Shown: positions 9,196-20,485 of the stretch, in pieces | Numbering within the stretch: the stretch's first letter is position 1 | Layout of the letters: every line of letters starts with the position of its first letter | From: Jackrogersella multiformis | Lineage: Eukaryota > Ascomycota > Sordariomycetes > Xylariales > Hypoxylaceae | Assembly (NCBI GenBank): GCA_902806575.1 | Contig: CADCXD010000019.1 | Span: forward strand, 434,001 to 498,000 | Length of the DNA stretch: 64,000 bases | Reading direction: 5' to 3' | Notes under the pieces: model-generated | The model's input: the letters and a program-made list of their open reading frames with translations, nothing else | The model's database searches: none | What the model was told of the DNA's origin: nothing | Translations under genes and position numbers: made by a program

Positions 9196-9224
9196 TAGGT
9201 AGGTAGGTAGGTAGGTAGGTAGGG
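9196..9224 (+). repeat. (TAGG)n microsatellite
   Basis: About seven perfect TAGG units. It looks like an expanded form of the GGTA/TACC motif found throughout the intergenic DNA. Confidence 0.9.
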
Positions 9225-10373
9225 ATTTGATTAGATCTTGACTCGGATTGAAACCATGACAGACGCGACGCGATTTAATAGTACCTTAGGTACCTAGGTA
9301 GGTAAGCCAAAGAATACGTAGATGGCTTTGACTCCCAATGAATACTCATAAACGTTGGTTGAAAGGTAGATGTAGAGTTTGACGTAGAGGTTTAACTTTG
9401 GAATTTTAACCTGGACCAAAGGAACATGAACAAGTCAACTCGAACAGTAGTAGCGAATGGCCAAGAGGGGAAGGAATGGTGGGAGGCCATTGGCGCTTTA
9501 TTACGCGGTCAAGTCGCGCGACCTTTTGACCTTTTTTGATGGGGTTTTTTTATCTTAGCGTGCACGGTTCCAAAGAATCTCCAGGCTCGGAGGGCACGTT
9601 TGGGGGAGGAGAGAGGGGGATCATGTACGCTAAGATTAACAAGATTTACTTGATCCCAGCGCCTTGCAGCGCCATCTTTTCAGGGGTCTTATTCTGCTCG
9701 TCCAGGTATTACCCTAGGTAAGTACCTCAATACCTAGACTCAATATCTAAACTTTTAAGGATCCTATGTACCTGTCTAGGTACGTGTACTTTCTGTTCAT
9801 GCCTCTTTCCGAAGTTACCTAATGGTACACTTAGACTAAAAAGTATAAAACGCCACGAAAAGGTTTCTTCGATTCGAAGTAAATAGATATGTAGATACCT
9901 CCGTATAGGTATTTGTTAGTTTATTAGTTACGTATAATGAATGACCTTCTAAGGGTTTATTTTGCTACCTCTAAGACCTAGAAATATCCATCCAAGATTA
10001 ATACCAGGTACCTAGCAATAAATAAGATCGATTTCTCCCCTGTCAGGAAAAAATGACGAATGCATCGGGAGAGGCGGGATAAAAAATGGCGCGCCTTTTT
10101 GCTACCTAGGTACCGCACGGCTTGGCTCGGCCTAGAACCGCACTAACCAACTTAACACGAAATCACGTGCCCACATACCGCGATCCCTACCCCCTTTTAA
10201 ATACCTACCTCCCTCCTACCTAAGTACCTACCTACCTACCTCCTAGGGTATGTACAAAGTATTCGTAGCCATCTAAGCCTTAAGGTGTCATACTCATGAC
10301 AATAAATACATAAAACTCCAAACGCTATCGAAGCAATTTATAGGAAAACGATAAGAACCGTCCTCTTTTTTAT

Positions 10374-12159
10374 TCATACCCCTTCGTTCCCCAATTTAGG
10401 GTCATCTTGGACTAGTAGTTCGATTACCTCGTCGATGTGTGAGTTGAACATTGTCATATCAACAGCCTGGTCGGTGAAGGAATTGGACGAAATATCAAAA
10501 TTGAAATCGTAATCGGAAAACAAAGGTATGCTCTGGCCAATACTCTGAAATTCGCTAGATGAGCTCTGATAAGCCCCCAACCCTGTTTGCTGCCCGTTTT
10601 CATCTGGCCCCTGTTGGTGCGGCATTGCTTCCACGCTGACAGGTGAATGGTATATGTGGGGTTCTTTGACTGTCTCCTGGCTTCTCGGATCAATGTTTCT
10701 ATCCTCGGAGCTGATTGGCGTGTCCTGTCGAGTCGATTGTATGCTTGCTCCTTGGTTATTCGACGATGTCTCCGAGGATGATATCAGACCCGAGGATTGG
10801 CTCGAGTGCCACTCCTCGAAAATCGAGTCTAGTTTGCCAGCAACAATTCTACTCATTTCTTCCCACGTACTCTGGGGTACGTCGGATCCTTTTATAAAGC
10901 CGCTGGATTGCAACCCTTCGATTACCGCAGCAACTACGCGATTATTAGAATACTCTCTGTACGAACACAGATCTTCAGAGAAGCCAAAGTCCACGTAGGT
11001 TGACTCCGGATGTTCGTGCCCAGGAAAAATTATCTCCCATATCGAAAACCATTGTTTCTCTTCCGAAAGCTTTGCGTTTGATTTACGAGAGAATCGCAAG
11101 TACTGTTGCTGGGAAATGCCATCTAGTAGTAAAGACGGTGCTCAGAAAAGCCCTGCATCATTTCCGATATGTGCCTGAAGACCTTCATAGTCCGGAAATA
11201 CGGCCGAGCAACGATTGCAATAAAATGTGGGTGTGTGTTTCCTAGTGAGGTGTTGCTTGACATCTCGGATCCTAGATAGTTTCTTCGAAAAGCATGCATG
11301 ATGTTTCCTAGGGTCTTTCTTCGCAAATGGGCACGCTAAAGATCTTCGTCGATTTCCCCCCTCGCTCTGCTTTATCCTTCCGAAAGGGGGCAGTGAGGAT
11401 TCTTCGTCATCTGAATCCTCGTTATCGTTCTGGGCACGGCCTCTCTTTCTGCCTCCGAGTGAATGTGCAAGTGGATATTCGGAAGATGTAGTCACACTCG
11501 CCTTAGTCACACTGGCCTTATTATCAGTAAGTAGATGATTGTCTACTATTAGTTGCACCTGTAAATTCCACGACTAGATCATGAATTAGAGCTGTGAGTT
11601 CTGGGAATACCCTATTGTCGAGGCGCATGCTTCCAACGTCATCTGAGGAAGAGTCTGAAACGGACAGTAAGTCAGAATCCATAGAATCGTCCCTAAACCC
11701 TACACTATTGGAGTCCACATTATGAAGAGGACTAGGTGATGCCAATCCCTCCCGTAGTTCTGCTCCAGAATCCTGTTCTTCTTCCAACTCTGAAGGGGCT
11801 ATGTCAAATCCGAACCGAAGCCGTCGAATAGAAATAGGTTTAGATGTTCCATCAGGGGGTAGAGCTGGCAGGATGGGTGTGGGGATTCCAATGTGATGGT
11901 AAACCGAATCCATATTTGGGGGTATATGGAATATATCATCACCGGTATGAGTCGAACGCGGGGCTATCAAAGACTTGACATTGTCAGTACTGTTGCTTTC
12001 CACTATAGAGCGGTCACAGACCTGGCGTGGGTGCTCTGGGGTATAATCTAACCCCATCTCCGACCGTAGAGACATACAGGAATTAGCTTGGTAAGATGCA
12101 GAGAAGAGAGAAGGCCACTGTTCTTCGAGAAGAGCTTCGGGAATTATAAGGAACTTCAT
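10374..12159 (-). CDS. C2H2-like zinc-finger protein, frame interrupted (possible pseudogene)
   Basis: Three open segments make one protein of a fungal zinc-finger family. From an ATG at 12159 (another at 12075) runs an acidic, Ser-rich segment ending near 11524. A second frame (from about 11558 to the TGA at 11144-11142) carries the finger region: ACPFAKKDP, C, then VKQHLTRKH, then FYCNRCSAVF and LQAHIGNDAGLF. After the TGA the SAME frame continues (APSLLLDGISQQQYLRFSRK) to the stop at 10374, with a 'KWF-I--I-FPG' block usual in this family. The TGA sits where the family usually has a cysteine. The first junction needs an intron (donor GTGCAA at about 11564) whose acceptor I could not fix in frame. 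A 60-nt GT-AG segment, GTCTTC to TACTAG, could remove the TGA but has poor splice signals and would delete part of the finger. So either an unusual intron, a sequence error, or a decaying gene. Confidence 0.5.
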
Positions 12160-12258
12160 AAGACGACATGTTTCTTGCTTGCCCACCCGGGTGCAATATA
12201 AAATGATGTTATAAGGGACTCTTAGGTAGGCAGCCCATGACAGTTTCGCCTTTTCCAA

Positions 12259-13639
12259 TCCCTACCTAGGTACCTAGGTTAGGTTTTATGGCGATACCGT
12301 CGCGGATTTCGTAACAGCTACAGCCTCACAGTCCAGTAAAAAGAAATGCAGGTTGTGCTATTGTGACTGCCATATCCCTAAGTAGGGGTAGCTCAATTTA
12401 TAGAAAGCCAGATTGAGACAATGAAGAATGATGGGAAATATAACCTGGTAATTAGCCTGACTTGAATATGAGGGATAAAATTACGTACCTAGTGATCGGA
12501 AGCTGCTTCATAAAAGCACAGGTGTGTTATCATGGGCTCGGATCCTGTAGCCTGCTTATGCCACCTTTGTCAATGAAACTAATCATATCATAAGGCACAT
12601 CGGCGGTGATAACTTCAATCAAATCGTGGTGGCTCAAATTGTGGTGGGTTTAGAAGAGAATAGTATGGATCGTGCCTACGCTGACTTCCCGATGTTATCC
12701 AAGTCAATTGAGCAGAAATGTTGTTTGTAAGTTGTGTCGATAACTTTCCAAATGCGAGTGAATCCGAAGAGTAATATGTGAAACTATCGTAAATATATAA
12801 GACGCCAGATACTGAAGGCTTTGAATTGAATTTCTTCCATATGAGTAGATACTCTACTTTTAGTTCATGATATTATAACTAACCTTAGGTAACTTGTTGG
12901 GCATTTAACATCTTAAGAAAGGTCATCGCTTCACTATGTCAGCTAAACTGAGCTCACTAGGGACAGCTGCAAAAAGCTCCTCGTAAGTCGAATATCACCG
13001 AGGGAATAGAATCTTAGATATACTAAATCAATACATGTACTAGTAAGCAATGCCAATCTGTCGTTCTTGAAAGCTACCTCGCTAGTTCTCCAACTATCAC
13101 CGAGAGACTGGCGTTCTCATCCGCTAGCGAGGACCCTTCGTCTAAGATCGCTAGCAAATCTAAGGAGCAAAGAAATCACTTGACGAATGGCAGTTAGAGT
13201 GGGGGAAGATGAAACAATCTGAGAAATGATTGTTGTCCCAGGCTTTATAGGGATGAGGGAGCCTCGAGTAGCATTGCTGGCTATGCATGTAGACTTCATG
13301 GAGTTCATCCTCTCGGTGTCTAGCCTAGTTAAATTCAAATATCTTTGACCAAAATGGGTTATTAGATAATAATTGTCTTTCGATTAGGTCTAGATGTAAA
13401 GCTGTAGACCATTTCTGTCCCAAGTGAGTTACTTAGACAGTTTCTCACGTCGTGTAAATATAAAGAGGCGTACGCATACAGAGCCAAGTTGACATAATAG
13501 ATACAGATGTAATAGGTAAAGATACTTTACAATATCATGGATTCGGATATAACAGCTGCCTACCAAGAAAGATTTGGAGAATACTGCCATATTCTTGAAT
13601 CCTAGCACCTCGAATAATAGACTACCCCTTGACACCGAT
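12259..13639. other. Intergenic, no gene recognised
   Basis: Ordinary AT-leaning sequence between the zinc-finger gene and the annexin 3' end. A 73-codon frame on the minus strand (13338-13117) begins at TTG and has no recognisable domain. A CCTAGGTACCTAGGT pair lies at 12263-12277. Confidence 0.5.
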
Positions 13640-15208
13640 TTACTTCCTTTCGTGAATCAGGGCAATCATCAAATCCTCGTAATCTCCACTCAAAATGAAC
13701 TTAATCGAGTTACGAAGCGGAGCCCTAGTCTGGGAGTGTCTCTGATACGCAGCCTTGGCCGCATCCAAGCGGCTGCGATCCCAGTACAGGCTGACGACTC
13801 TGTTGATGAAGAGCGTGTCCTTGCGCGGCGTCCTGTGTAGTGGCTTCTCGAGCCTCTTGGCGTCTGTACGTGCTCGGTCGATGGCGCTCTCCAGCATGTA
13901 GAGCAGCGCATCCTCCATGTCGCCGCGGAACTCTTTCTCGATGACTTCCTCGAGGGAGCGGTGGTATTTTTGCCGGTATGCCTGCGAGAGGGCGTTCAGC
14001 TGTGCGGCATTGGAGCTCGTGAAGATCTGCGCCACAGAGATGGCATTGGCGCCGATAATGCCCTCGGTCGCGCGTTGGAGCTCTGTTACTTTATGGTCAA
14101 TTTCTGCGGGGATGACGGGAGCCGCGTCTTCGGCCCGGGTGGCTGAGAGAACCATACTGTAGAATCGGAACATCGTATCGTCCACGTCGTCCTTGATATC
14201 TACTAGCAGGTCGTGGCCCTTGATTCGTTTATACTCTGCGGTAATCGCGCGGATATCCGCATTCGACCGGCATAGAAGGACGTCCATCAAGGCGTCTTCG
14301 TCAGTGCCAGCACGGTCGAGTGCCTTGATCAAGACCCGCACATCATTTTCTAATGGACCTCGGATCAGGGCAAGTAGCGCGGTTTCTAAGTCGCCGCGGG
14401 TCTCGCTCTCGACGTCCTTGGCCAAATCGCGGATGAAGCGCTTATTGTAATCGCCAACAAGTTGCGCCATCCCCCAGGCGTTCTCATATCTAGGCGACGT
14501 GAGCACGCGGATCAAGGCCGCCTCGTCGCACCCCATGCCTTTCATGGCTTTGCGAACGGCCTCAACATCGGCCGAAGTGTCAACAGGAGCATAGAACGCT
14601 CTCTGGGCTGGGTCATAGCCTGCTGACGCAGGGGTTGGAGGTACGCCGTAGCCGTAACCTTGCATCTGCTGCTGCGGCTGTGACCATTGCGGAGCACCCG
14701 GCTTCGATTCACTGTTAGTATTCCACGAGTGTGAGTGAGAGGTGGATGCTATACTTACCGGGGCTCCGTATTGTTGAGGAGGGTAAGGCGCCGGGGCCTG
14801 TGGATTGACGTTGGTAGCTTGGTAAGGGTTTGGAGGAGGGAATTGCCCATACTGAGCTGGAGGCTGTCCGTACTGGGCCTGTGGCGCCTGTTGAGGTGGA
14901 TAGGGTTGGTTCTGGTATTGTCCCGGCTGAGCTTGAGAGTATTGGCTTGGAGCTTGAGGTGGACCGCTTGAATATTGCTGAGGAGGGTATTGATATTGAC
15001 CAGCTTGAGGCTGGCCCTGAGGAGGATTATAGCCGGAGTATGGTGGTTGCTGGTATGGGGGTTGCCCCGGAGCAGGTGATCCTCCAGGCGGATAGTACGG
15101 TGCCCCTTGCTGATAACCCGGATGAGGCTGTCCTGGTCCCGGCTGGCCCTGAGGAGGACCGCTAGCCGGAGGGTATTGGCCGTAGTAATTCTGGTTTGGT
15201 GGGTTCAT
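13640..15208 (-). CDS. Annexin with Pro/Gln/Gly/Tyr-rich N-terminus
   Basis: ATG at 15208-15206. The frame is open throughout, but a 57-nt intron is likely at 14758-14702: donor GTAAGT, ACTAAC branch, acceptor GAAG, phase 0, giving a P-PGAPQWSQ junction and 503 residues. Being a multiple of three, its retention would add 19 residues. Residues 1 to about 180 are a PYGQ-type low-complexity tail (QYPP, GYNPPQGQ, QQYGAP). The core has four annexin repeats: the first around DVEAVRKAMKGMGCDEAALIRVL, the second around DVRVLIKALDRAGTDEDALMDVL, a divergent third and fourth. GMGCDE and RAGTDE are type-II calcium loops. Annexins bind acidic phospholipids with Ca2+; filamentous fungi usually have two or three. 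The tail resembles animal annexins A7/A11. It shares a 1.2-kb divergent promoter region with the checkpoint gene at 16418. Confidence 0.9.
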   Translation of the reverse strand: MNPPNQNYYGQYPPASGPPQGQPGPGQPHPGYQQGAPYYPPGGSPAPGQPPYQQPPYSGYNPPQGQPQAGQYQYPPQQYSSGPPQAPSQYSQAQPGQYQNQPYPPQQAPQAQYGQPPAQYGQFPPPNPYQATNVNPQAPAPYPPQQYGAPVSIASTSHSHSWNTNSESKPGAPQWSQPQQQMQGYGYGVPPTPASAGYDPAQRAFYAPVDTSADVEAVRKAMKGMGCDEAALIRVLTSPRYENAWGMAQLVGDYNKRFIRDLAKDVESETRGDLETALLALIRGPLENDVRVLIKALDRAGTDEDALMDVLLCRSNADIRAITAEYKRIKGHDLLVDIKDDVDDTMFRFYSMVLSATRAEDAAPVIPAEIDHKVTELQRATEGIIGANAISVAQIFTSSNAAQLNALSQAYRQKYHRSLEEVIEKEFRGDMEDALLYMLESAIDRARTDAKRLEKPLHRTPRKDTLFINRVVSLYWDRSRLDAAKAAYQRHSQTRAPLRNSIKFILSGDYEDLMIALIHERK

Positions 15209-16417
15209 AATTATCTAGGTCCTAAGTAGGGATTATACCTAGTGTCGTTTATATGGTGAGGCTAGGTATCTACCTATACGTAGGTAGATAAGTACCTCCT
15301 TAGGATGGCAGGGTTAGTAGGTAGAAGAAAGATGAGACAAGATATAAATCTGGTATACAGACGGAAGCTTTCAAAGAGGTTGAAACGAATAAATTTAGGT
15401 ATTTAGAACTTATCAACCGAGACCTGAAGTTTTAATATATGACAAGAGGCCTCCGGGCAGAGGTGCTGAAAAGTTCCTAGACGGCGGTAATCGTTATTAC
15501 ATCCACGCCATTCAGCCACATTTCGTACCCAATAGATTCGAAGCTAGGAAATCCTTCCCGAGAAACAAACGCCATTATTACCTACCTAGGTACCTAGCTG
15601 TCTGCCTAGGTAGGTAGGTAGATACTTCTAACAGGACATATATCAGGGGGAAGAAGGATTGCCTGACAGAGGCAGCCAACTGCAAATGCTGACATTATAC
15701 CATGTCGGTAATTGTTCATGACTTTGATGATAGGTGGAATATTATAAGGAGGATGTTGCTGCGATTCTCCTAGTAAACGAACGGCGGATCTTTTGAAAAC
15801 ATATTACGATTATTACCGGTAGCTGTCTACCTATGTACCTAGGTTGGTACGTAGATAGGTGGGAATGAAATATGAGAAAATGGATTTGTATTTTATTAGA
15901 GGTATGTCTAGGTAGGTACATTATCAAGAATGATATTTGATTAAGTACCCAGCCTGCCGGTAGGTATCTATCTAGGTGTGTAAAGATGCAGTGAGAGAGA
16001 TGGATAAGATTGAATCAATGATGAGGGCTGAAAAGGACCCCCCTTATTTTAGATACACACCTGTGTCACGGAAATAAAATATGTACCTACATATGTAGTA
16101 TCGAAGTACATGGATACATAGGTACATACAATCACACTTAACGCGTTGATATACGCGTCGCACTGTGATAACTAAAACGATAAGATAAACTCGTCATACC
16201 TAATACAAAGGTACATATCTATAGTCTACCTAGGTACCTACCTAGGTAGGTAATTATTGATTTTCCCCTCGACAATACAATCGAAACGGAAAACCAAAAC
16301 AAACAAAACAAAGAATTCTAACGTCAACTGTGCGCCAATATACTAAATCACATAAAAACAATAATAATATTGTGCCAATGGGCTTATATATAGCCGCCCC
16401 TGACTCTTCGAGTCGCC
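15209..16417. other. Divergent promoter region, annexin / ATRIP-like gene
   Basis: No gene. It contains numerous TACCTAGGTA-type copies (15583-15596, 15605-15622, 15832-15848, 15908-15920, 16228-16252) and, near the plus-strand gene, two ACGCGT boxes described separately. Confidence 0.5.
16141..16158. promoter_or_regulatory. Paired MCB boxes (ACGCGT) upstream of the ATRIP-like gene
   Basis: ACGCGT occurs at 16141-16146 and 16153-16158, 12 bp apart and about 260-277 bp before the start codon. MBF drives G1/S expression of replication and checkpoint genes in yeasts, so a closely spaced pair in front of a checkpoint gene is fitting. Binding here is inferred. Confidence 0.6.
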
Positions 16418-18813
16418 ATGGACGATTTCTCCGACGATGACTTCGACGCCCTGAATGCGAATGCCCTACAGGAGCTCGAAAACAATGCCATACAATTCAC
16501 CCAAGCCCAGAAGAAGTACCCATCCACTCAATCCCAGCGCCAGCTCGTCGAAGATTTCGATGACGATGACCTTGACGACGCAGTTGTACAGGACGAACTG
16601 CACGGAAACTCTGTGCTGCTACCGGAGAAGACGGCTCAGATACCCTCGAGAATAGCTCCTCAGCAACAAACATGGGGTGGTCCAGTGCCTGTTCCTGCTA
16701 GTCACTTTCGTCCTCAGCCTATTGCTTCTTCGTCTCGGCAACAAATACCCGCTCCCTCCAGCTCTCGCCCGCCTCATCAACCCGTCTCTCGTGCTCCAGC
16801 TCCATCATATAGCCAGATTCGTCCCCCGCCTCCATTGCCACGACCAGCTCCTTCTATCCCCCCGAGATACCAAGCCTCGCAGGCTCAAAGACCAATCGGC
16901 CCATCTAATTCAGAACTTGCTGCCCTACAAGCTCAAATATTAGACCTAAAAACGAGACTTACTACCAAAGACGGCGAAATAGGTATTGTTCGGAAAAGAT
17001 TAGAAAAAACGCGCGAGGAACACGATCGCGAGCTCCAGGCGATCAAGAAACAAGCAGTTGAGCAAGTCGCAAAGCATGAGAGGGCCCTCGAAGCCGCCAA
17101 GATCGCCCAGCAGGCTGCAACCACAGAGCTTCAGTTCACGAGAAGAGACCTTAAGGATGAGATAGACCGCGCCAAACGTAAAGACGGGCCCTCAACACCC
17201 AAGAAGAATGCCGCCGCCAAGTCGTGGGGCATTTCGGATGGGTTTGAAGATGTCGAGATTGCAACTAGTCCAAGTAAAGGGCAGCGTGGTAGGAATGCCG
17301 GTGCCGTAGCCGGTGCCGTAGTCGAACCGCCCACGAGGCCAGCGAAAACTCCAACAAAGGGAAAGAGGAAACGTCTGGCTGTCGATAGTCCCGTCACAGC
17401 TCTAGAGACTCACTCGGAGGATGTTGTAATGCTAGATAATACTGGCGCAAATGACTCCAGTAACGCTCAGTCGGTGACCATCGCACCGAGGGCTGCTTCT
17501 TTCGATGTATGTCGACGCCTATTAACTAATAAGTTATTAGTCATATGTAGATACTAACAAATACTAGTACATAAAGGTGATACTTAATCATAGCTCGGCA
17601 CACGGGCGCCCATTAACTTTCGAGTACTTGGCTGGGTTTGCGCTTCCCTCGAGGCCTACGGAGAGCATTGCCTCGATTCTTTTCCAAAAGCTGGCAGTGA
17701 TTGGAGATCCTCACGACCCCATACGCTTACCGATAGAATTTTGTGAGCAACTTATTCAGCTATGGCGTAGCTGTTTTGAAGAGGGTTGCGTGAGTATCCT
17801 ATTCTCTAGTTACACTAAATTCGAGTCGCCGACTGATGACTTTATAGTTAGCACCTATAATGGAACTGGTTTCCTTAATATCCCTAACTCTCCAGCTATA
17901 TACCATAGCTGTCGCCCCATATATTGCTCCCTCACTTTTGCCAGTCGCTATGGACTCCTGCTTCGAGGTGGCAATTCCTAGATTCTATCACGAAGGCCCT
18001 GGAGACCCACCAAAGGAAGCCTGGAAGAACTTCAATACAAATATCTCGACCACGGAGATTCTCTCTCTGTTATATCTAACCGCATTGGGCTGCGCAGCTT
18101 CGCCGCCCGTCGGCGGTGTTACGGACCCTGCAGTTGACTTTTGGAGTCAGGTCCAGGTGGAGTTTGTCCTCTTGCATCTGAGCCAAAAACATCCTGTAGA
18201 GGACTATCTGATCATATTGAGATGGTTATGTACATCAGTGTTTCCCGAGAGCGTTGGACCCATCTCCCCTGACAGGACGGCGGAGGTGGTAGCAGGTGCT
18301 TTGGCCGAGCGGATTTCACATCAGCTCGTCGAGAAGCCTCTATGGGACATTGACCAGTACAAGCTACGGAGCGTTCGAAACGCAGTGTTACAGACGTTAG
18401 TCGCCTTTGCCAGGTCCTCATTTGGTCTTGCGCAGCTCGCTATTAATAACCACGCAATCCCACGCTTAGTCACTCTGCTCTCTTCGTGTATAGACGAACT
18501 CTACGATGGTGATATGCGATACGAGTCTGCAGAAGAGGATGACTCACGGAAGGAATTACACACGTTAGTAGCACGTACGGTGTTATTACTACACACGATC
18601 ATCACGAATCCCCTGACTGCCGATTTGGTAAATGTGTCGGCAAAACTAGCTAAGCCAACAGGAACGTCACAGAAGTACCTACTAAGCCTAGGGAGACTCA
18701 ACTTCTCGGAGGATTTGGTGTCGGAGGATACGGCGGAACTGGCACACGAGCTCTTGGAATTGGCGGTAACACCGGAGGAGGGCGAGGAGTTAGGACGGTT
18801 CTTTGGGGGGTAA
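16418..18813 (+). CDS. ATRIP/Rad26/UvsD-like DNA-damage checkpoint protein
   Basis: Three exons: 16418-17506, 17577-17789 and 17848-18813, all phase 0, giving 755 residues. Intron 1 (70 nt) has donor GTATGT and ACTAAC; its acceptor could instead be at 17567, adding three residues. Intron 2 (58 nt) has donor GTGAGT. The N-terminus is acidic (MDDFSDDDFDALN); around residue 46 lies FDDDDLDD, like the RPA70-binding acidic motif of ATRIP. A Pro/Ser-rich linker follows, then a coiled coil at about 165-250 (LAALQAQILDLKTRLTTKDG onward), a basic Ser/Thr stretch, and a mostly helical C-terminal half. This order matches fungal Rad26/UvsD, the partner that brings the ATR kinase to RPA-coated DNA. The assignment rests on N-terminal similarity and architecture; the C-terminus is poorly conserved in the family. 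Confidence 0.7.
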
Positions 18814-20485
18814 GCCATTTTTTTGGTTACGCATCTGAAGATACCTACCTATGTAAGATACCAGGTCTGGCGAATGTATACGATGTTATGACATTTATAT
18901 GACGTAGTTTGGTTATCGCGAGCTTCACTGGCCCCATCTACTAGCGATGTAGTCTAAGAAGTAGTAATAAGCGATCAGGGGCATAAGGTTCGTAGTGTAA
19001 GTTACTTGGAATCACATTTCCAAGAGAAATATATTTTTCTGTTAAATAACAAGCTTTGATACTAGTAAGGCTGCAGCATCGACTTGATATTGACTTGATA
19101 TTACATAGCACATGGTGTATAGAAAAATAATGATGGAGTAGGTAGGATACCTAATGAAACATAACTCGAGTCAAGGAACAATCGAGTTTGGAAAGGCTAT
19201 AATAAAACTAAACAAATCACTATCGGCATCTTTCTAGCCGGTAATATCATTAAAAGAAGTTGAGGATTCATCAAAGCTATCACCGGAACCTTTGCCTACA
19301 TACTAATAGGTACCTTAGGTACCTAATCAAGGGGATTAAAAACGTTGAGAAGCATGCTAGGCAAGTACCTAAGCTAGGCGTCTACAAGTATTACCCAGCA
19401 TGGCATGTGAATATTATTAAGTTTATTAGGGAGACGGGATGACGACAGGCGCTGCAAACGGGCTGTCGGGTCGGGTTTAAATAGCGAGGTACGAAGTACT
19501 TGAAGTAAATTAAATGAAGTTATGCAAGTTGAGCCACAATTAATCACATTAATACAATTAATACCCAATCTAAGCCACTATTTGACGTATCTAGGTACCT
19601 AGGTAGGCAGGCTGGTAGATAGCCAAGCATTTGCATGGGTGGATTCAAAAAGCTCAGCCAGCCAAACACCTGCAACGAACCGTCTCCAAACTCGAATGTG
19701 GCCCAAATCAGGGAAGAAGAGAAAAGAAGGGGAAATTTTCAAACAAAAAGAAAGAGTGTAGGTTAGTAACACGGATCTGTACATATTGTAGGTACCGCAG
19801 CACCAAGGAAACCCCTCTCACCATCGGATCAGCCTTACCATCATCTCATCTTATTTATAATCTTTTCTTCTTTTTTTTTATTCTTTCCTTCTTTGCCTCA
19901 AAATCTACGACGGACGGATTAACATACATATACACATTGGTGCCATACAAAATACAAATACCGCCAAATATTATCAACTACCCACCTAGGTAGGCAGCTA
20001 GGTACTCAGCTACGTGTATAAGGCATCCACCCTGATCAGCCTTCCAACGCGCCGACGATCCGACATCCATCCCCACCCTCAACATCTTATCTTGAGCCTC
20101 AGCCTTTGTTATACTGTCTCGTTGGTTGGCTTTGCCAGCCTAGCGTCTTGGGCGTCTCGACAAGATACTCCTACAGTCTCTACCGTACAGAGAGAGACCT
20201 CAGACCCGAAACCTCGAGACCTAAGATCTCTAATTCTTTTAGGATTGTCTTCAGTCTTCAGCTTGAACAGTCTCGTACATCCGATCCTCTACTAGTGCAA
20301 GCCATAGCCGGCCGAGCCGAACATCCACCAGACTAGGCCGATCTACCACTTACCTACGTCCGATTCACATTTACCTAATACTTATTTATCGTCGCATCAA
20401 CCAACAGAGCCATCACGCGCGTCACATATTCGACCTTGAACCTTGACTCCCACCCGTCTCTCGCGGAAGCACATACATAATTACC
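18814..20485. other. Intergenic, promoter and long leader of CDP-DAG synthase
   Basis: No gene is supported; short frames at 19260, 19631 and 20014 lack domains or good starts. Pyrimidine-rich tracts (about 19862-19900, TTTTCTTC type) and CT-rich sequence lead to the start at 20486. TACCTAGGTA-like copies lie at 19310-19324, 19590-19604 and 19981-19996. Confidence 0.5.

Larger units (their letters stand above)
8682..10373. other. Intergenic, promoter of the Whi5/Nrm1-like gene
   Basis: No gene is supported. It holds the leader and promoter of the gene ending at 8681, a (TAGG)n run at 9196-9224, and several CCTAGGTA copies (for example 9288-9302, 9712-9722, 10105-10113, 10200-10246). The 3' end of the zinc-finger gene begins at 10374. 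Confidence 0.5.

Noticed and set aside
9191..9224. Telomere-like repeat
   Set aside because: AGGGTTAGG appears once beside a TAGG run; it is not TTAGGG tandem sequence.
11142..11144. Selenocysteine codon
   Set aside because: Ascomycetes lack the selenocysteine machinery as far as I know, and no SECIS-like element was sought or seen; a mutation, error or intron is simpler.
13117..13338. 73-codon minus-strand frame near the annexin gene
   Set aside because: TTG start and no recognised family.
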